Assembly: GCF_008831285.2 (NCBI RefSeq) | Contig: NC_045138.2 | Coordinates: 3,326,143-3,390,142, forward strand | Direction of reading: 5' to 3' | DNA from: Nymphaea colorata | Taxonomy: Eukaryota > Streptophyta > Magnoliopsida > Nymphaeales > Nymphaeaceae | DNA: 64,000 bases | Shown: positions 11,521 to 27,430 of the stretch, piece by piece | Numbering within the stretch: position 1 is the stretch's first letter | Layout: every line of letters begins with the position of its first letter | The notes under the pieces: model-generated | Database searches by the model: none | What the model was told of the DNA's origin: nothing | What the model saw: only the letters and a program-made list of their open reading frames with translations | Position numbers and translations under genes: made by a program

Positions 11521-12180
11521 GGTGGAGTTCACCCCTAGCTTCTTTTGTTCAGTAGTGATAGTGGTGGAGCTGGTCGAGCATTTCTAAGCTTCGGTTTAAA
11601 CATGTTCTCTGGTTGTGATAGAACTTGGAGGCGACATGTCCTTTCAGAAGACAACACCGATCAAGTTCACCATCTCAATGTTCCTGCAGTTGATGATGCC
11701 TATTAGCAAAGGCAAGCCTATCAAGATAACGCCGCAAGACTCAGACCTTTCAAGGAGGCAATGTTGTCTGTGGTTTCACGTGTTTCTGTTCCACAACACA
11801 AGTTAGCAGCCCCCTACTGCAGCCATCCTTACCGACAACATCGTATCCTGGCGATGATGGGAGTTGGTACACATCAGTTTTCATTCGTGTCTCATCCCCC
11901 CAATAATAATATGTGGCAGCAGAACTGCTTTTCTAATACAAATGAGTGCAGGAATGCTTGTCTATCACATACTCACCAATGTGAGATTCGAGTAATGAGG
12001 TGCATTTCTGTTATGCTCCGTTAATTTGGTGTGAATAACTAATTTTTATACTTCGACATTTACAGACAGTTTCTCTTTTTCTTTCAACATAGGGATCAAA
12101 GCAGTGCATCGAAACCTATCGGTCTTTGTACACCCATTGAACACTGCTTGAATGAATAGGTTCATCCACATAAGCAACAT
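11521..12180. other. Unassigned stretch before the glycosylase relic
   Basis: Short open frames run on the plus strand (for example 11615-11806 and 11761-12024), rich in His, Gln and Ser, but none matched a family I know. It may be more decayed N-terminal sequence of the DEMETER-like relic that follows, since that family has a long poorly conserved N-terminus. Confidence 0.3.
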
Positions 12181-12640
12181 GACGGTGCAACCCCATCAAG
12201 GGTCCCTTCTGCCGATTGCCAAGATGAGCCAAGCACTGAGCAACAAAACAGTCAGGTTGATGACTCTCAACAGAGTCAAAGCATCGACACTAAGAAGGCT
12301 CATGCTGATGGCGTAGACTTGAACAGGACACCACCCCAGAAACCAAAGAGAAAGAAAGTAAGGTCGAAGGTGGTTAAGGAGAGCAAGCCTCGAGAAGTCC
12401 AAACAAGGAGTTGGCAAGCCAGAGTCAAGAAGTAACTCCTGTACACGGAAACACAAGTAGAGGGAAGCGCAAAGATGCTACCACCACCACCAACTTGGAT
12501 GTAGAGGAGCCCGTTTGTTTGCCCAATGCTGCTCACGTTGCTTCGTGCAGACGATCACTGAATTTTGATTCTAATGTTGAGGCATGTAATAATAAATTTG
12601 GATTCATAAGTCAACATGTTGTTGAAAGAGAAAGGCATGC

Positions 12641-13080
12641 CACAAAGTTCTACACAAGAAAGAGAAGATGACATTGCCTGCGGTCACCAAACTTCTTGAC
12701 TGCGAGAAACCTCATGGATGATATGCTCGTCAAAATACAAGTAAATGCAAAAAGAAGTCCAATGAAAGCGTCTATTCATGCTCATCACCATCAAACTTTC
12801 TTTGCAATTAACTACGGTTTCATGCCACAAAGTTCTACACAAGAAAGAGAAGATGACATTGCATGCGGTCCCCAAACTTCTTGACTGCGAGAAACCCCAG
12901 CGATGATATGCTCGTCAAAATACAGGTGAAGGCAAAAAGAAGTCCAAGGAAAGCGTCTATTCATGCTCATCACCCTCAAACTTTCTTTGCAATTAACAAT
13001 GATTTCATGCTACAAAGTTTTACACAAGAAAGAGAAGATGACATTGCCTGTGGCCCCCAAACTAGACAAGAAGTCCTACT
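12641..13080 (+). repeat. 185-bp tandem duplication in the glycosylase relic
   Basis: The sequence beginning CACAAAGTTCTACACAAG recurs at 12641, 12826 and 13011 (as TACAAAGTTTTACACAAG). This gives two full 185-bp units and a partial third of about 70 bp. The units differ by only a few substitutions. The repeat is not a multiple of three (185 = 61 codons + 2), so each extra copy shifts the frame. Confidence 0.92.
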
Positions 13081-13275
13081 CCTGGATAGTCTTGCTCAAA
13101 GATTAACCAAGAAGCCCAGAAGAAAAGGAATTTCTCACGCTGTGAAATTTGCATCTTGTACCACACCAGATAGGCTTGAAAATTGCACTCACCAAGGTCA
13201 AGAGTCTCATGTTGTGTTAAGTAGTAATCTTGTAAATAAACATGAAACCATACTTCAAAACACAATAATGCCTTA

Positions 13276-13280
13276 TTCTG
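13276..13280. repeat. Target site duplication (left), TTCTG
   Basis: The five bases TTCTG directly before the left LTR recur exactly at 18020-18024 directly after the right LTR, as expected for a Copia integration. Confidence 0.95.
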
Positions 13281-13874
13281 TGTTGCTCTCACTCCTGTTG
13301 TGGAGGAGCTCGTGGGAACGTGTGTAAGTGTGAGTGGGTGAAGGAGCTCGTGGGTACGTGAGTTCCATCGGTTCCAAATCATGGGTAGTTAAAGAAGAAT
13401 TGAGAAATTGGTGGGAGTGAAAAGTGGAGATGTGAGGAGAACTTGTGAATGTGTGTGCAGTTCCCAAGATCATGGGTGATGGAGAAAATGGTGAGAGACT
13501 TGAGGACTGAAATGGAAGAGATCATGGGAGTGCCCAGCGGTTACTAAGTTGAGGGTTGAAATGGAGGAGATCATGGAATGACCAACGGTTATTAGCGTGA
13601 GGATCAAGTTTTTGTTTTTCTATATATAGTTGTTAGAGAATGTTGAATGTAGTACGCCCAAAAGAAGAAAGAATTTTTTTTTCCTTAAACCTCTTCCCTC
13701 TACCCGTGAAGTCTCCTCTCGTTCTTTGCTCTCTCTCTCCCCTGTCGTGTACTCTCTGCCCTATCACACTCTGCATCCCTCTTCTTGGTGTGTTGCAGCC
13801 TACGATCACCTCTCCTCATTTTGCCATTACCAAAAGGGAGGTGATTGAGTGTGAATCAAGGGAGTACGCCAACA
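13281..13874 (+). repeat. Copia 5' LTR
   Basis: 594 bp, TGTTG...CAACA. A TATATATAG box at 13621-13629 is the likely promoter of the element. The downstream CT-rich part is the R-U5 region. The other copy is at 17427-18019. Confidence 0.95.
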
Positions 13875-13876
13875 TT

Positions 13877-13890
13877 TGGTATCAAAGCTT
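13877..13890 (+). promoter_or_regulatory. Copia primer binding site
   Basis: TGGTATCAAAGCTT starts two bases after the LTR. It matches the 3' end complement of initiator tRNA-Met (TGGTATCAGAGC) except for a G to A change, as in most plant Copia elements. Confidence 0.85.
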
Positions 13891-13926
13891 CCAAGTTGTA
13901 TGTCAAAGCTCCCTCTATTCAAGCTG

Positions 13927-14919
13927 ATGTCGATCATCACAGACGAGGCAACGCGGGAGATCCCCAGTGGGACGTTCCAGTATCCGCCGCTCACGGCGAC
14001 CAACTACACCAACTGGGTGATTAGGGTCCAGGCCATAATAGAAGATCAAGGCGTCTGGGAGGCAGTCGAGCCGACGGCCAGTGTGGCTGTCGACACGAGG
14101 AATGACAAGAAGGCGAGGTCGCATCTTCTCCAAGCCCTCCCAGAGGATCTCCTAATGCAAGTGGCAAAGAAGGTGACGACGAATGAGGTATGGGATTGCC
14201 TCAAGACGAGATCCGTCGGGGCAGATCACGTGAGGAATGCATGCTTGCAGACCTTGAAGAGTGACTTTGACGCCATGAGAATGCAGGAAGGAGAGACGTT
14301 GGATCAATATGGGGGCAGACTCACCAGGATGTCCGTCAAGTATGCCAACTTGGGGGGAACCCTGAGCGACGCTGCCCTGGTGAAGAAGCTGTTTGACACT
14401 GTTCCAAATCGGTTTCTCAGCATAATCGTCGGCATAGAGCAGTTTTGTGACCTTGACACAATGTTGTTTGAATAGGCCGTGGGATGACTCAAGACCTACG
14501 AAAAACGCTTGCATCCCCAAGCATTCAGTATCGGTGGCAACAGTGATGCTCAACTACTTCTCACTCAAGTCGAGTGGGAGGCACGACAGAAAAGAAGCGG
14601 TGGCGACCCATCATTGACCCGAAAGGAAAGGACTCACGGGGAAGGAGCGGTTCGCAGCCATGGTGGACGCGGATGCAGGAGAGGCGGACGCGGCGACTTC
14701 CCACTCAATGACAGAGCAGGTGGCTCTGGGGGTGGTGGTCATGACAAAAGCCACATCCGTTGCTTCAATTGCAATGAATTGGGGCATTACGCGAACCGAT
14801 GCAAGGCTCCCAAAAGGAAGGAGGAGGCACATCTCACACAAGCTGACGACACTGAACCAGCCCTACTGCTTGCAGAGTTGGAAGAAGTGGTGTCCGCAGC
14901 ACTTGAACCACTAGAATGA
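13927..14919 (+). pseudogene. Copia gag (broken)
   Basis: The frame begins at the ATG at 13927 and shows the plant Copia gag domain (NYTNWVIRVQAIIEDQGVW near the start, then TLKSDFDAMRMQEGETLDQY). A zinc knuckle CFNCNELGHYANRC of the CX2CX4HX4C type follows near 14762-14803. Gag forms the virus-like particle and binds element RNA. In-frame stops TAG at 14473 and TGA at 14485 separate the capsid part from the zinc knuckle, and TGA at 14917 ends the frame before protease. Confidence 0.93.
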
Positions 14920-14997
14920 CAAGATCGGCAGGATACCGTCCTACTGAATGAGGAGCAGGTATGGCCAGAACTGCACGGGACCGAACAATGCATCAAA

Positions 14998-16260
14998 ACT
15001 ACCGATGTCTGGTACCTGGATAACGGCGCCAGCAACCACATGACCGGAGATAAGGTCAAGTTTCAGGAGTTGGACGAGGCAATCACCGGCAAGATCATGG
15101 GTAAGGGTTCAATTCTATTTAGAAGCAAAAATGATGATCAATGGCTGCTCTAAGAAATATATTATATTTCAAGGCTTCGCAGCAACATCGTGAGTCTTGG
15201 GTAACTCACTGAGGCAGGCCACAAGGTGGTTATGGATGAGGACAAACTGGAGGTGTTCGTCAAAAATCCATGGCAGCTGATCATGAAGGTGAGACGCACG
15301 TCAAATCGTCTATATCGCATCGAGCTGCAGATTGCAAGGCCAGTGTGTCTCCTGGCAAACCTCGAGGATCTGTCATGTTTGTGGCATGCTCGTCTCGGCC
15401 ATGTCAACTTTCAAGCAATGAAGATGCTTATAAACAAGAAGATGGCAACCGGGGTGCCGCCGATCACTCATCCTGTTCAGTTATGTCGGGAGTGTTTGGT
15501 GGCAAAGCAGACGAGGCAGTCGTTCCCGTCGGTAGCCAACTATCGAGCGAAGGAGCCACTTGAACTCTTGCACGATGATCTTTGTGACTCGATCACGCCA
15601 CCCACCCCTGCCGGTAATAGCTATTTCTTACTAATCATTGATGACTTCACTCGTTGGATGTGGTTGTGCGTGATCAGAACAAAAGACCAGGCATGCTCGG
15701 CGTTTATGAGGATTAAGGCGCTGGCCAAGAACGCGTGCGGGCATCGCGTCAAGATGCTCCCGACCGATCGGGGAGGCGAGTTCCTCTCTCTCGAGTTCGC
15801 CAATGTGTGTGAACAGGCGAGCATTGCGCGACATTTCATTGCGCCATGCTCACCACAGCAAAACGGTGTGGTGGAGCGGAGGAACAGGATGGTGATGGCG
15901 ATGGCTAGGTCCCTCCTCAAGAGCATGAGCATGCTGGGAAGGTTTTGGGGGGAGGCGGTACGGGACGCGGTCTGCATGCTGGGAAGGTTTTGGGGGGAGG
16001 CGGTACGGGACGCGGTCTACATGCTGAACCGCTTGCCTATGAAGGCCATGGGCGAGCACATACCGTATGAAACTTGGAGTGGTAGGAAGCTGGATCTTGC
16101 ACATCTTCGATTGTTCGGTTGCACGGCGCATGCCATGGTGACGACGCCACACCTCAAGAAGCTTGATGATCATAGCCAGCCAATCGTGGGTGGCAAGTCC
16201 ATCACCTTGACGTCAAATGAGCATTCCTCAATGGCGAACTTGAGGAGGAGGTCTATGTAG
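14998..16260 (+). pseudogene. Copia protease and integrase (broken)
   Basis: In the same frame as gag, WYLDNGASNHMTG (about 15010-15050) is the aspartic protease active site in its DNGAS form. A stop follows near 15151. From 15226 the GAG-pre-integrase zinc site appears (WHARLGHVNFQAM, then LCRECLVAKQ), followed by the integrase core with DDFTRWMW, the DRGGEF segment and QQNGVVERRNR, giving the D-D-E arrangement. The core carries a 15-residue in-frame tandem duplication. The frame ends at 16258 by a one-base shift into the reverse transcriptase region. Confidence 0.92.
15931..16020 (+). repeat. 45-bp in-frame tandem duplication in integrase
   Basis: The 45-bp unit starting ATGCTGGGAAGGTTTTGG occurs twice (15931-15975, 15976-16020), differing by one base near the end (TGC against TAC). 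It adds 15 residues and keeps the frame. Confidence 0.97.
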
Positions 16261-17278
16261 CCCAGCCAAAAGGTTTCACGGTGAAGAACAAGGAGCATAC
16301 GGTGCTCAAACTAAGCAAGGCATTGTACGATCTCTGACAAGCACCTCGTGCTTGGAACACGTGACTAGATCGAAGCCTGAAGCACCTTGGGTTCTTAAAG
16401 TACACACTGGAACAAGCCATGTATACGAGGGGAGAAGACCGCGTCGGCATCATCGTTGGAGTTTATGTTGATGATCTAATTGTAATAGGTGAGGATTCGG
16501 AAACAATCGCTACATTCAAGCAGCATATGATGGTTGAGTTCGAGATGAGCTACCTCGGCCTGCTCACCTATTACCTTGAGATTGAGGTGACACAAGGCGA
16601 AGAGGGTATCCGGATCAAGCAAACAGCATATGCCAAGAATGTGTTAATGCAATTTGGTATGCTTGATTGTAATCCCACAAAACTTCCCATGGAACCAAAG
16701 TCGCAGCTGCACAAGGTTCCCGAAGGACAGCTAGTGGATGCAACAGAGTATCGACGAGTCATCGGATGTCTGAGGTATCTTCTCCACACAAGACCAGATC
16801 TTTCGTATGCCGTCGGTGTAGCTAGTAGATTCATGGAGAAACCGACAGTGATGCACCACAAGGCAGTGAAGCATATTTTGTGATATTTAAAATGCACAAT
16901 CTACTTCGGTCTTGTATACACCAGAGGAAGGGGAGAAGAGGTGATTGTCGGGTTCACAGATAGTGACTTGGCGGGCGACGTCGATCGGAAAAGCACCGGA
17001 GGGCATTCTATGTAAATAAGAGCCTAGTCTCATGGAACTCGCAGAAGCAGAAGACCGTTGCTCTGTCTTCGTGCGAAGCTGAGTTCATGGTAGCAACTGC
17101 GGCAGCATGTCAGGCACTCTGGCTCAGAGGACTGCTGGTTGAGCTAGTTGGAAAAGAGCCGCAGGTGGTAAAGTTATATGTGGATAATAAGTCCACAATC
17201 GCATTAATAAAGAACCTAGTTTTTCATGGACGTAGCAAACACATTGACACAGTTCCATTTCATACGCGAATGTGTTGA
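16261..17278 (+). pseudogene. Copia reverse transcriptase and RNase H (broken, RT N-terminus deleted)
   Basis: QPKGFTV and LSKALYDL appear right after the integrase frame, then the catalytic YVDDLIVIGED at about 16464-16500 in another frame. The N-terminal half of RT, including the first catalytic segment and the chromodomain-free linker, is missing, so a deletion joins integrase to mid-RT. RNase H is recognisable as GFTDSDLAGDVDRKSTGGH (about 16950-17010) and LYVDNKSTIALIKN (about 17175-17215). Several stops interrupt it (for example TGA near 16880 and TAA near 17013). Confidence 0.93.
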
Positions 17279-17415
17279 AAGATGACAAATTATTGTGGAT
17301 TTTGTGCAAACAGATGAGCAACAAGTTGATCTGTTGATGAAGGCGTTGCCGGTGACAAGGTTGGCAACAATGCGACGCTTGCTAGGTGTTCGAGATCTCG
17401 AGCCACACCAGGATT

Positions 17416-17426
17416 AGGGGGGAGAA
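17416..17426 (+). promoter_or_regulatory. Copia polypurine tract
   Basis: AGGGGGGAGAA lies immediately before the right LTR. It is the second-strand primer site. Confidence 0.9.
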
Positions 17427-18019
17427 TGTTGCTCTAACTCTTGTTGTGGAGGAGCTCGTGGGAACGTGTGTAAGTGTGAGTGGGTGAAGGAGCTCGTGGG
17501 TACGTGAGTTCCATCGGTTCCAAATCATGGGTAGTTAAAGAAGAATTGAGAAATTGGTGGGAGTGAAAAGTGGAGACGTGAGGAGAACTTGTGAATGTGT
17601 GTGCGGTTCCCAAGATCATGGGTGACGGAAAAAATGGTGCGAGACTTGAGGGCTGAAATGGAGGAGATCATGGGAGTGACCAACGATTACTAAGTTGAGG
17701 GCTGAAATGGAGGAGATCATGGAATGACCAGCGGTTATTAGCGTGAGGATCAAGTTTTTGTTTTTCTATATATAGTTGTTAGAGAAAGTTGAATGTAGTA
17801 CGCCCAAAAGAAGAAATAATTTTTTTTCCTTAAACCTCTTCCCTCTACCCGTGAAGTCTCCACTCGTTCTTTGCTCTCTCTCTCCCCTGCCGTGTACTCT
17901 CTGCCTTGTCGCACTTTGCATCCCTCTCCTTGGTGTGTTGCAATCTACGGTCACCTCTCCTCATTTTGTCGTTACCAAAAGGAAGGTGACTGAGTGTGAA
18001 TCAAGGGAGTGTGCCAACA
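17427..18019 (+). repeat. Copia 3' LTR
   Basis: 593 bp and nearly collinear with the left LTR, with many scattered substitutions and at least one indel. It ends CAACA and is followed by the second TTCTG target copy at 18020-18024. Confidence 0.95.
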
Positions 18020-18257
18020 TTCTGCAGCTGGAATGATTGTTCATTATGTTGTAACTTTTAAACCCTTGAGAAAGAGGTGCCCACGACCAGAAGTGGACCT
18101 GGATGAAGAAAGTATATCCCGTGGAAGCTTTTGATGGGAATTGAAAGTGCAGGAATAGATGGAACAGATGTCGATAAAGAGAGATGGTGGGGGGAGGAGA
18201 GAAGAGTATTTTGAGGACGAACAGATTCATTTATCGCTCGAATGCACTTCATACAAG
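18020..18257 (+). pseudogene. DEMETER/ROS1-like pseudogene, continuation after the Copia insertion
   Basis: If one TTCTG copy is counted, the frame that stopped at the Copia junction (13280) continues directly as AAGMIVHYVVTFKPLRKRCP and then RPEVDLDEES. This is the conserved lead into the glycosylase domain. A frameshift near 18118-18123 is followed by WKLLMGIESAGIDGTD, DKERWWGEERRVF, a TGA stop at 18212-18214, then GRTDSFIARMHFIQ and a GT donor at 18258. The stop replaces an Arg (CGA to TGA), the change expected from deamination of methylated CpG. The next exon with the helix-hairpin-helix and catalytic Asp was not found, so the gene is also truncated. Confidence 0.95.
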
Positions 18258-19709
18258 GTATGAAACATAGCCACTCCTCCCTATCCATCTTTCGCTCCTC
18301 TTTGTCCATCTTTCATATAAATCTGCCACTCCTGAAAATCCATCCTCAGCTTGGTCCCTCAAAAGCTGCTATAGATGATTTTACGATGCTAGTACTCCCT
18401 TACATGGCAGGCCTTTTTGCACTGAATTACTGTACCAAGTGTACAGGAAGCTTCCTCATACTGCACCACACATCAAGTTGAATAAGCTGGTAAAGACTTA
18501 CGGATAATATCACAAACACAAACAAAATGTTGAAGTTTAGGTGATAAAAAAGATTAAACTTGTCCAATTGTTTTACGTGAATGTGCTCAGTATTTTAAGT
18601 TCTATAAAACAGCAATAAAATTAGTGACAGCTTTTAAGAAATCTCATTCAAGTGGACATTTGAGTGAGTGGAAGGTTTATCCCGACTCCCAAAATGAAGT
18701 CTCAAGGCTCTCTCTCTCTCTCTCTCTCTCTCTTGTTATTGTATCTAGGGGACTTCTTGTCATCAACCTTTGTTATGAATTCCTATTTTATCAGCTCTCT
18801 CTCTCTCTGTATATATAATCATTGGTAAAAATCATACCAAAATTTTTATAGAGTGAACATTTTAGGTGAGTGGAAGGCTTATCCTCATTCTTCAAAAGAA
18901 GTCCAATGCCCCTCAGTCCTCCTATCTCAAAGGTCCTAAGCTATGTTGGTAGTAACTATACAACTATCAACTTGAATGTTGTGCCCCACCACTTTAAGTT
19001 ATAAGAACATAGAACATAGTACCCATGGGAATCAAATTAAAAATCTGCTATTATCTAGCCCTTAACCTGACCAACAATGGACATTTACCATAAACTTATA
19101 TGTGTTTAACGGAAGAGCTATGAAAGTGAAAATTAACTCACGAAAACTTATAGACGTGAATCGGCTAATTAATTGGATGAAGTAGCTATGACGTTTAAAG
19201 TATCTTCTGAACTCAAATTATTGATGGTCATTTTTCATTTAGAGAACTACCTTTCGACAGAGAAAGTTTTCGGCCGCCTGATCCATTAAAATCACGAAAC
19301 AATTGTGAGGACTGCATCACAGGAAGAACTTCAGCTGAAGTAAACCCTTATTTAGCAGTCGTATGCAATGGTGAGGACTGCATCAGGAAAAAATAGGAAT
19401 GGAAACCGTTTTCTGAGATTATGGATAAAATATGAAGTCATAAGTAAGTTCTGCCCGAAACAAACGTTCCTCTCATAAAATCGTTCGTTTCCTGTTCCGC
19501 TGTTTCTTACATTCTTTAAGCTTTTGCTCATCTTGTTGCTTCTTTTTAGCGGAAAAGGTGGTTCCTGTCATTCGATTGTCTTTTTAGCTTTCTTTTTCGG
19601 TATTCAAGGAACAAAAAACCGGTCTTCTTTTTTAAAAACTAAAGAAATCAAGTATGGTTGCCTGATAATTGATCCGAAAGGGAGAGGGAAAGGGTGGAGA
19701 AGAAGAAGA
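18258..19709. other. Intergenic; (CT)n microsatellite
   Basis: No coding gene is seen. A (CT)n run lies at about 18712-18733 and a shorter one near 18797. The last ~250 bp form the 5' leader and promoter of the DUF2062-like gene. Confidence 0.5.
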
Positions 19710-24259
<4,550 letters not shown>

Positions 24260-25586
24260 CACGCTTGTTTTTCTGTTTTAACTTTGACTTGTATATTACC
24301 TTTGTTGGCCAGCTCCTCTGTATATAACTGTAGCCTGGCAAATTGCATTGTTGAAATGCTGAAATCTGTTGACCGATTATTTGATTACTTAAAACTTCTC
24401 AGATTGATTTCTCTCTCTCTCTTTTTTTTTTTTTTTTTTTTTCCTTTTTGCTATGTTCCACGGACCTGTGCATGTGTATCGTGAAAGAGAGAAGTAGAGA
24501 TGCCAGTAATTTCGTGTGGAGGAGCTCCTCAGTATACATTGTAGAGAAAAGAGTCATCTTTTGAGAGTGGCTTTTGGTGACAAGTGTTGCTCTGGCCATC
24601 AAGCATTGTCAATGAATGACGTGAAGAAAGCTCTGTAACAGGATGGCGGAGTTGGGACTTGATCTTAAGCCGTTCACATTACCCTTTCATCACCTGCTAA
24701 GGCTTTTGCGAACGTCAGTCTTAAGGGGGTTACCCAGTTAGCCAGTAGAGCTGTTAACATTGTGATTTTGTCCTCTGTGTTAGTGTGGGGGACGATATTA
24801 TTAATTTTTTCAAAATGTTTCAAAAAATGGATTAGAGTATAAAATTCCCAGCTGTCTGGAAATGTTTCTCACTTTCGTCTGTTGTTTATGGGATACACTA
24901 TCAGGAAATCGTCTCTTTGTTTTTTTATTTCATCTGAACTCTCAAGTTAAATCTTTATTCTTTATTGTAATTTGCCCCATAACCTTCTAGTGATCATTAA
25001 AAAGGCTGAGTTGAATACACTGGATTCATTTCACATGTCTTTCTTAGTGTAAAACCTTATCAATCATGTACCCATTATTCAGTTGTACTTTTCCCATACT
25101 ACATACTGCTCATGACTATGCCAGAAGAGGCTTTGCTTATGTGAATATCTTCAAATTCACATGGCAACAGACACTTAAAACATCATATTGGTCTTCAAGG
25201 GATAAGTCATAAAATGGTTATTATGTGGGTTGGATCAAAGGCTCAAACTAGAAAGACAACTGGTATTCTCTAGAGGACAGAGCCGGATTCCACCATAGAT
25301 TTTGATCACCATCTGTTTTGCCCCATTAGTATGCCCACTTGTTATTTAAGATGGCAGCATCTCTGTTTATTAAGAAACCAATGTCCTATATAACAGAGCA
25401 AGAGTTTCATGCTTTGGTAGGCTATATCGGCCAACACGAACTTGTCCACCTGGTTGATTACTAAACATGAAAAGTAAAAAAAATCCACCCAGTTCGTTTT
25501 CAATCAAACTAATAAACATAAAGCAGAGAATTTCAAGAAACAGACCGCCGTTAAAATTTAGAAAGCACATTGGGTTCTAGATTATG

Positions 25587-25598
25587 CCTCTCTCTCTT

Positions 25599-25674
<76 letters not shown>
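25587..25674 (+). repeat. Compound microsatellite (CT)n(TA)n
   Basis: A CT run passes directly into a TA run of about 20 units. It has the same architecture as the arrays at 21832 and 36480. Confidence 0.95.
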
Positions 25675-25677
<3 letters not shown>

Positions 25678-27119
25678 TGCTTCCTTTGGATCTTTGCAGG
25701 AATCATGCCAAAATTTTGTGGGTGGGAGATCGATCGTTTGCTGCAACTTTATTGCGGGAATGAATTATTGGATTGGAAATGTTTAATAGAACTTCCAAAA
25801 CTTTCCTATATTATTGTTACTTTTCATGTCTGGTATGGCTGATTGAATAATAGAAAAATCAACGGTTCTTGTTGCCCAAGGATTTGTTGAAAGAAATATA
25901 ATAAGTTTAGTTTAAAAAATTAATTTGGTGGTACTCGTGGCCTATTGAATAAAATAAATAACACATTTACATGACTGAATTAGAGAGAGAGAGAGAGAGT
26001 AAGTCTACGTCAAGTTAAATTCTTTAGCGGCGAATAGTCGTCACTAACACCTTAAAAATTGTGTCCATCTCACAAGTCTGAGTCACAAGGACGGGGACAC
26101 TTCCAAGATTTTTTTAGCCTTCGATAAAATAAAATTTTAATGCGTCAGAGTTCTACTATTAAATTTTCATCGTTCACGAAAAATAATAAAAAAATGAGAA
26201 GGGAACGGAAGAACAGGCCCTTAGAAAAGCGTTCAATCTACGGAAAGAACACGCCCTTAGAGAAGCCAGAGAGATTATTAAAGTAAGAAACTTGAGAATC
26301 CCCAAATGCCAACATGAAGAATTATAAACCTAATTTAAGAGTGATCCTGAAGATAGAATAACATGTATTATAACTGAAAACGAGTTTCGATGAACAGTGG
26401 AAAAAAGTTGAATATGATCTAAATTGTAGTCATACTTTTCATGCATTCTTATTATTATCATCAAAACTTTAAATGGAAGCCTTTTAAGAAGTATTTGGCT
26501 GACACCCCAAAACCAATTATTGAATTTATTTCCAAAGCGCTATTTTGGCGGTACTAAAAATTGGTTTTGCTAAAACTCACTTGTGAAAATGTTTTGTTTT
26601 TTATCCCATTATCAGATACACAAAACAATTGTTCAAAGCTGATCAAATAAATTATAAAACCTTTTTTCTTACTGCATCATCCAAACGCTACCTTGGGGTT
26701 TTTTTGTTTTTTATGGGTTAAGAAACAAACTTCCAACCGACTGTGGAAAGAAGATCATAGTCCTTAAGCTTTTGAACCTTTTGAAAGCTATTTCAAGGTC
26801 CGCAGCAGGGGTGGAGGCAGGTGTCCATGAGAATCAGAAAAAATATTTATTTTTTATATTGACATTTTAAAACAATTTTTTTTCATTTACATATTAACGC
26901 CCCTTAAAAAATTGAAATTTATTGCAGGGGCCCTAACCCCGTAGACGTTCTTCAGAAGATTTAAAATTTATTACTAGTACCCCTTAAACAAAAATTTCTG
27001 GTTTATGTCTGCAATTAAGATATGAGTGAAACTAAGTCTTGTTCTCAAAGAATCGAATTTATATTCATGCATGCATGCCACAGGGCTCAATCCACTTTAA
27101 TACAACAGGTACACTTTCA

Positions 27120-27430
27120 ATACCTTGGGCTAAGCCTGGGCATCTGGCCAGCCCGACACCCGAAGCCCAAGCTCGGCCCAACCATTCAAACCTGAGCCTG
27201 AGCCCGGCCTAGCCCGATTAAATAAAAAATATATTTTTAATATAAAATAATATATAAATGTAAGTAATCGTAATAAAATATTGTATTTATATATATAAAT
27301 TAATAAAATAAATTTAAAAATTATCGGACCCCATCGAGCCACCGATACCCTTTTTCGGGCCCAGACCCAAGTCGAGCCGGGTACTGGGTACCTACTGGTG
27401 GCCCAGCTTGGTGCCCAGCCTCATCCTGGG
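27120..27430. repeat. GGGCCCGA-phrased dispersed repeat, copy 1
   Basis: GC-rich ends built from words such as AGCCCGA, CCAAGCTCGGCCCA and TCGGGCCCAGACCCA enclose an AT core (TAATAAAATA, ATATATAAAT). The same plan recurs at 28430-28665 and, in opposite orientation, at 56455-56705. It has no coding capacity. Confidence 0.6.

Larger units (their letters stand above)
12181..13280 (+). pseudogene. DEMETER/ROS1-like DNA glycosylase pseudogene, 5' part
   Basis: The first frame (12181-12434) contains TPPQKPKRKKVRSKVVKESK, the basic N-terminal motif typical of plant DEMETER/ROS1 5-methylcytosine glycosylases (usually KPKRKKHRPKVxxEGKP). It meets a stop at about 12432. An overlapping frame (12411-12671) continues with EVTPVHGNTSRGKRKDA and then SCRRSLNFD, the next conserved motifs, so a frameshift separates them. 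After three 185-bp repeat copies, a third frame (12863-13280) runs to the Copia insertion and ends ILQNTIMPYS, matching the VPY-type motif before the glycosylase domain. Living members excise methylated cytosine in the nucleus. This copy has several frameshifts and stops and is dead. The rest of the same gene is at 18020-18257. Confidence 0.88.
13281..18019 (+). mobile_element. Complete Ty1/Copia LTR retrotransposon with decayed genes
   Basis: The element is about 4.74 kb with two LTRs (594 and 593 bp) that both begin TGTTG and end CAACA. It has a primer binding site just after the left LTR, a polypurine tract just before the right LTR, and a perfect 5-bp target duplication TTCTG. Internal order is gag, protease, integrase, reverse transcriptase, RNase H, which defines Copia. 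Stops, frameshifts and a deletion at the integrase/RT border make it non-autonomous. By hand I count about 35 differences between the LTRs (about 94 percent identity), so it is not a recent insertion. It landed inside an exon of the DEMETER/ROS1-like relic, on the same strand. Confidence 0.97.

Noticed and set aside
14152-15059. Minus-strand frames over the Copia gag
   Set aside because: Antisense shadows of the gag and protease coding strand.
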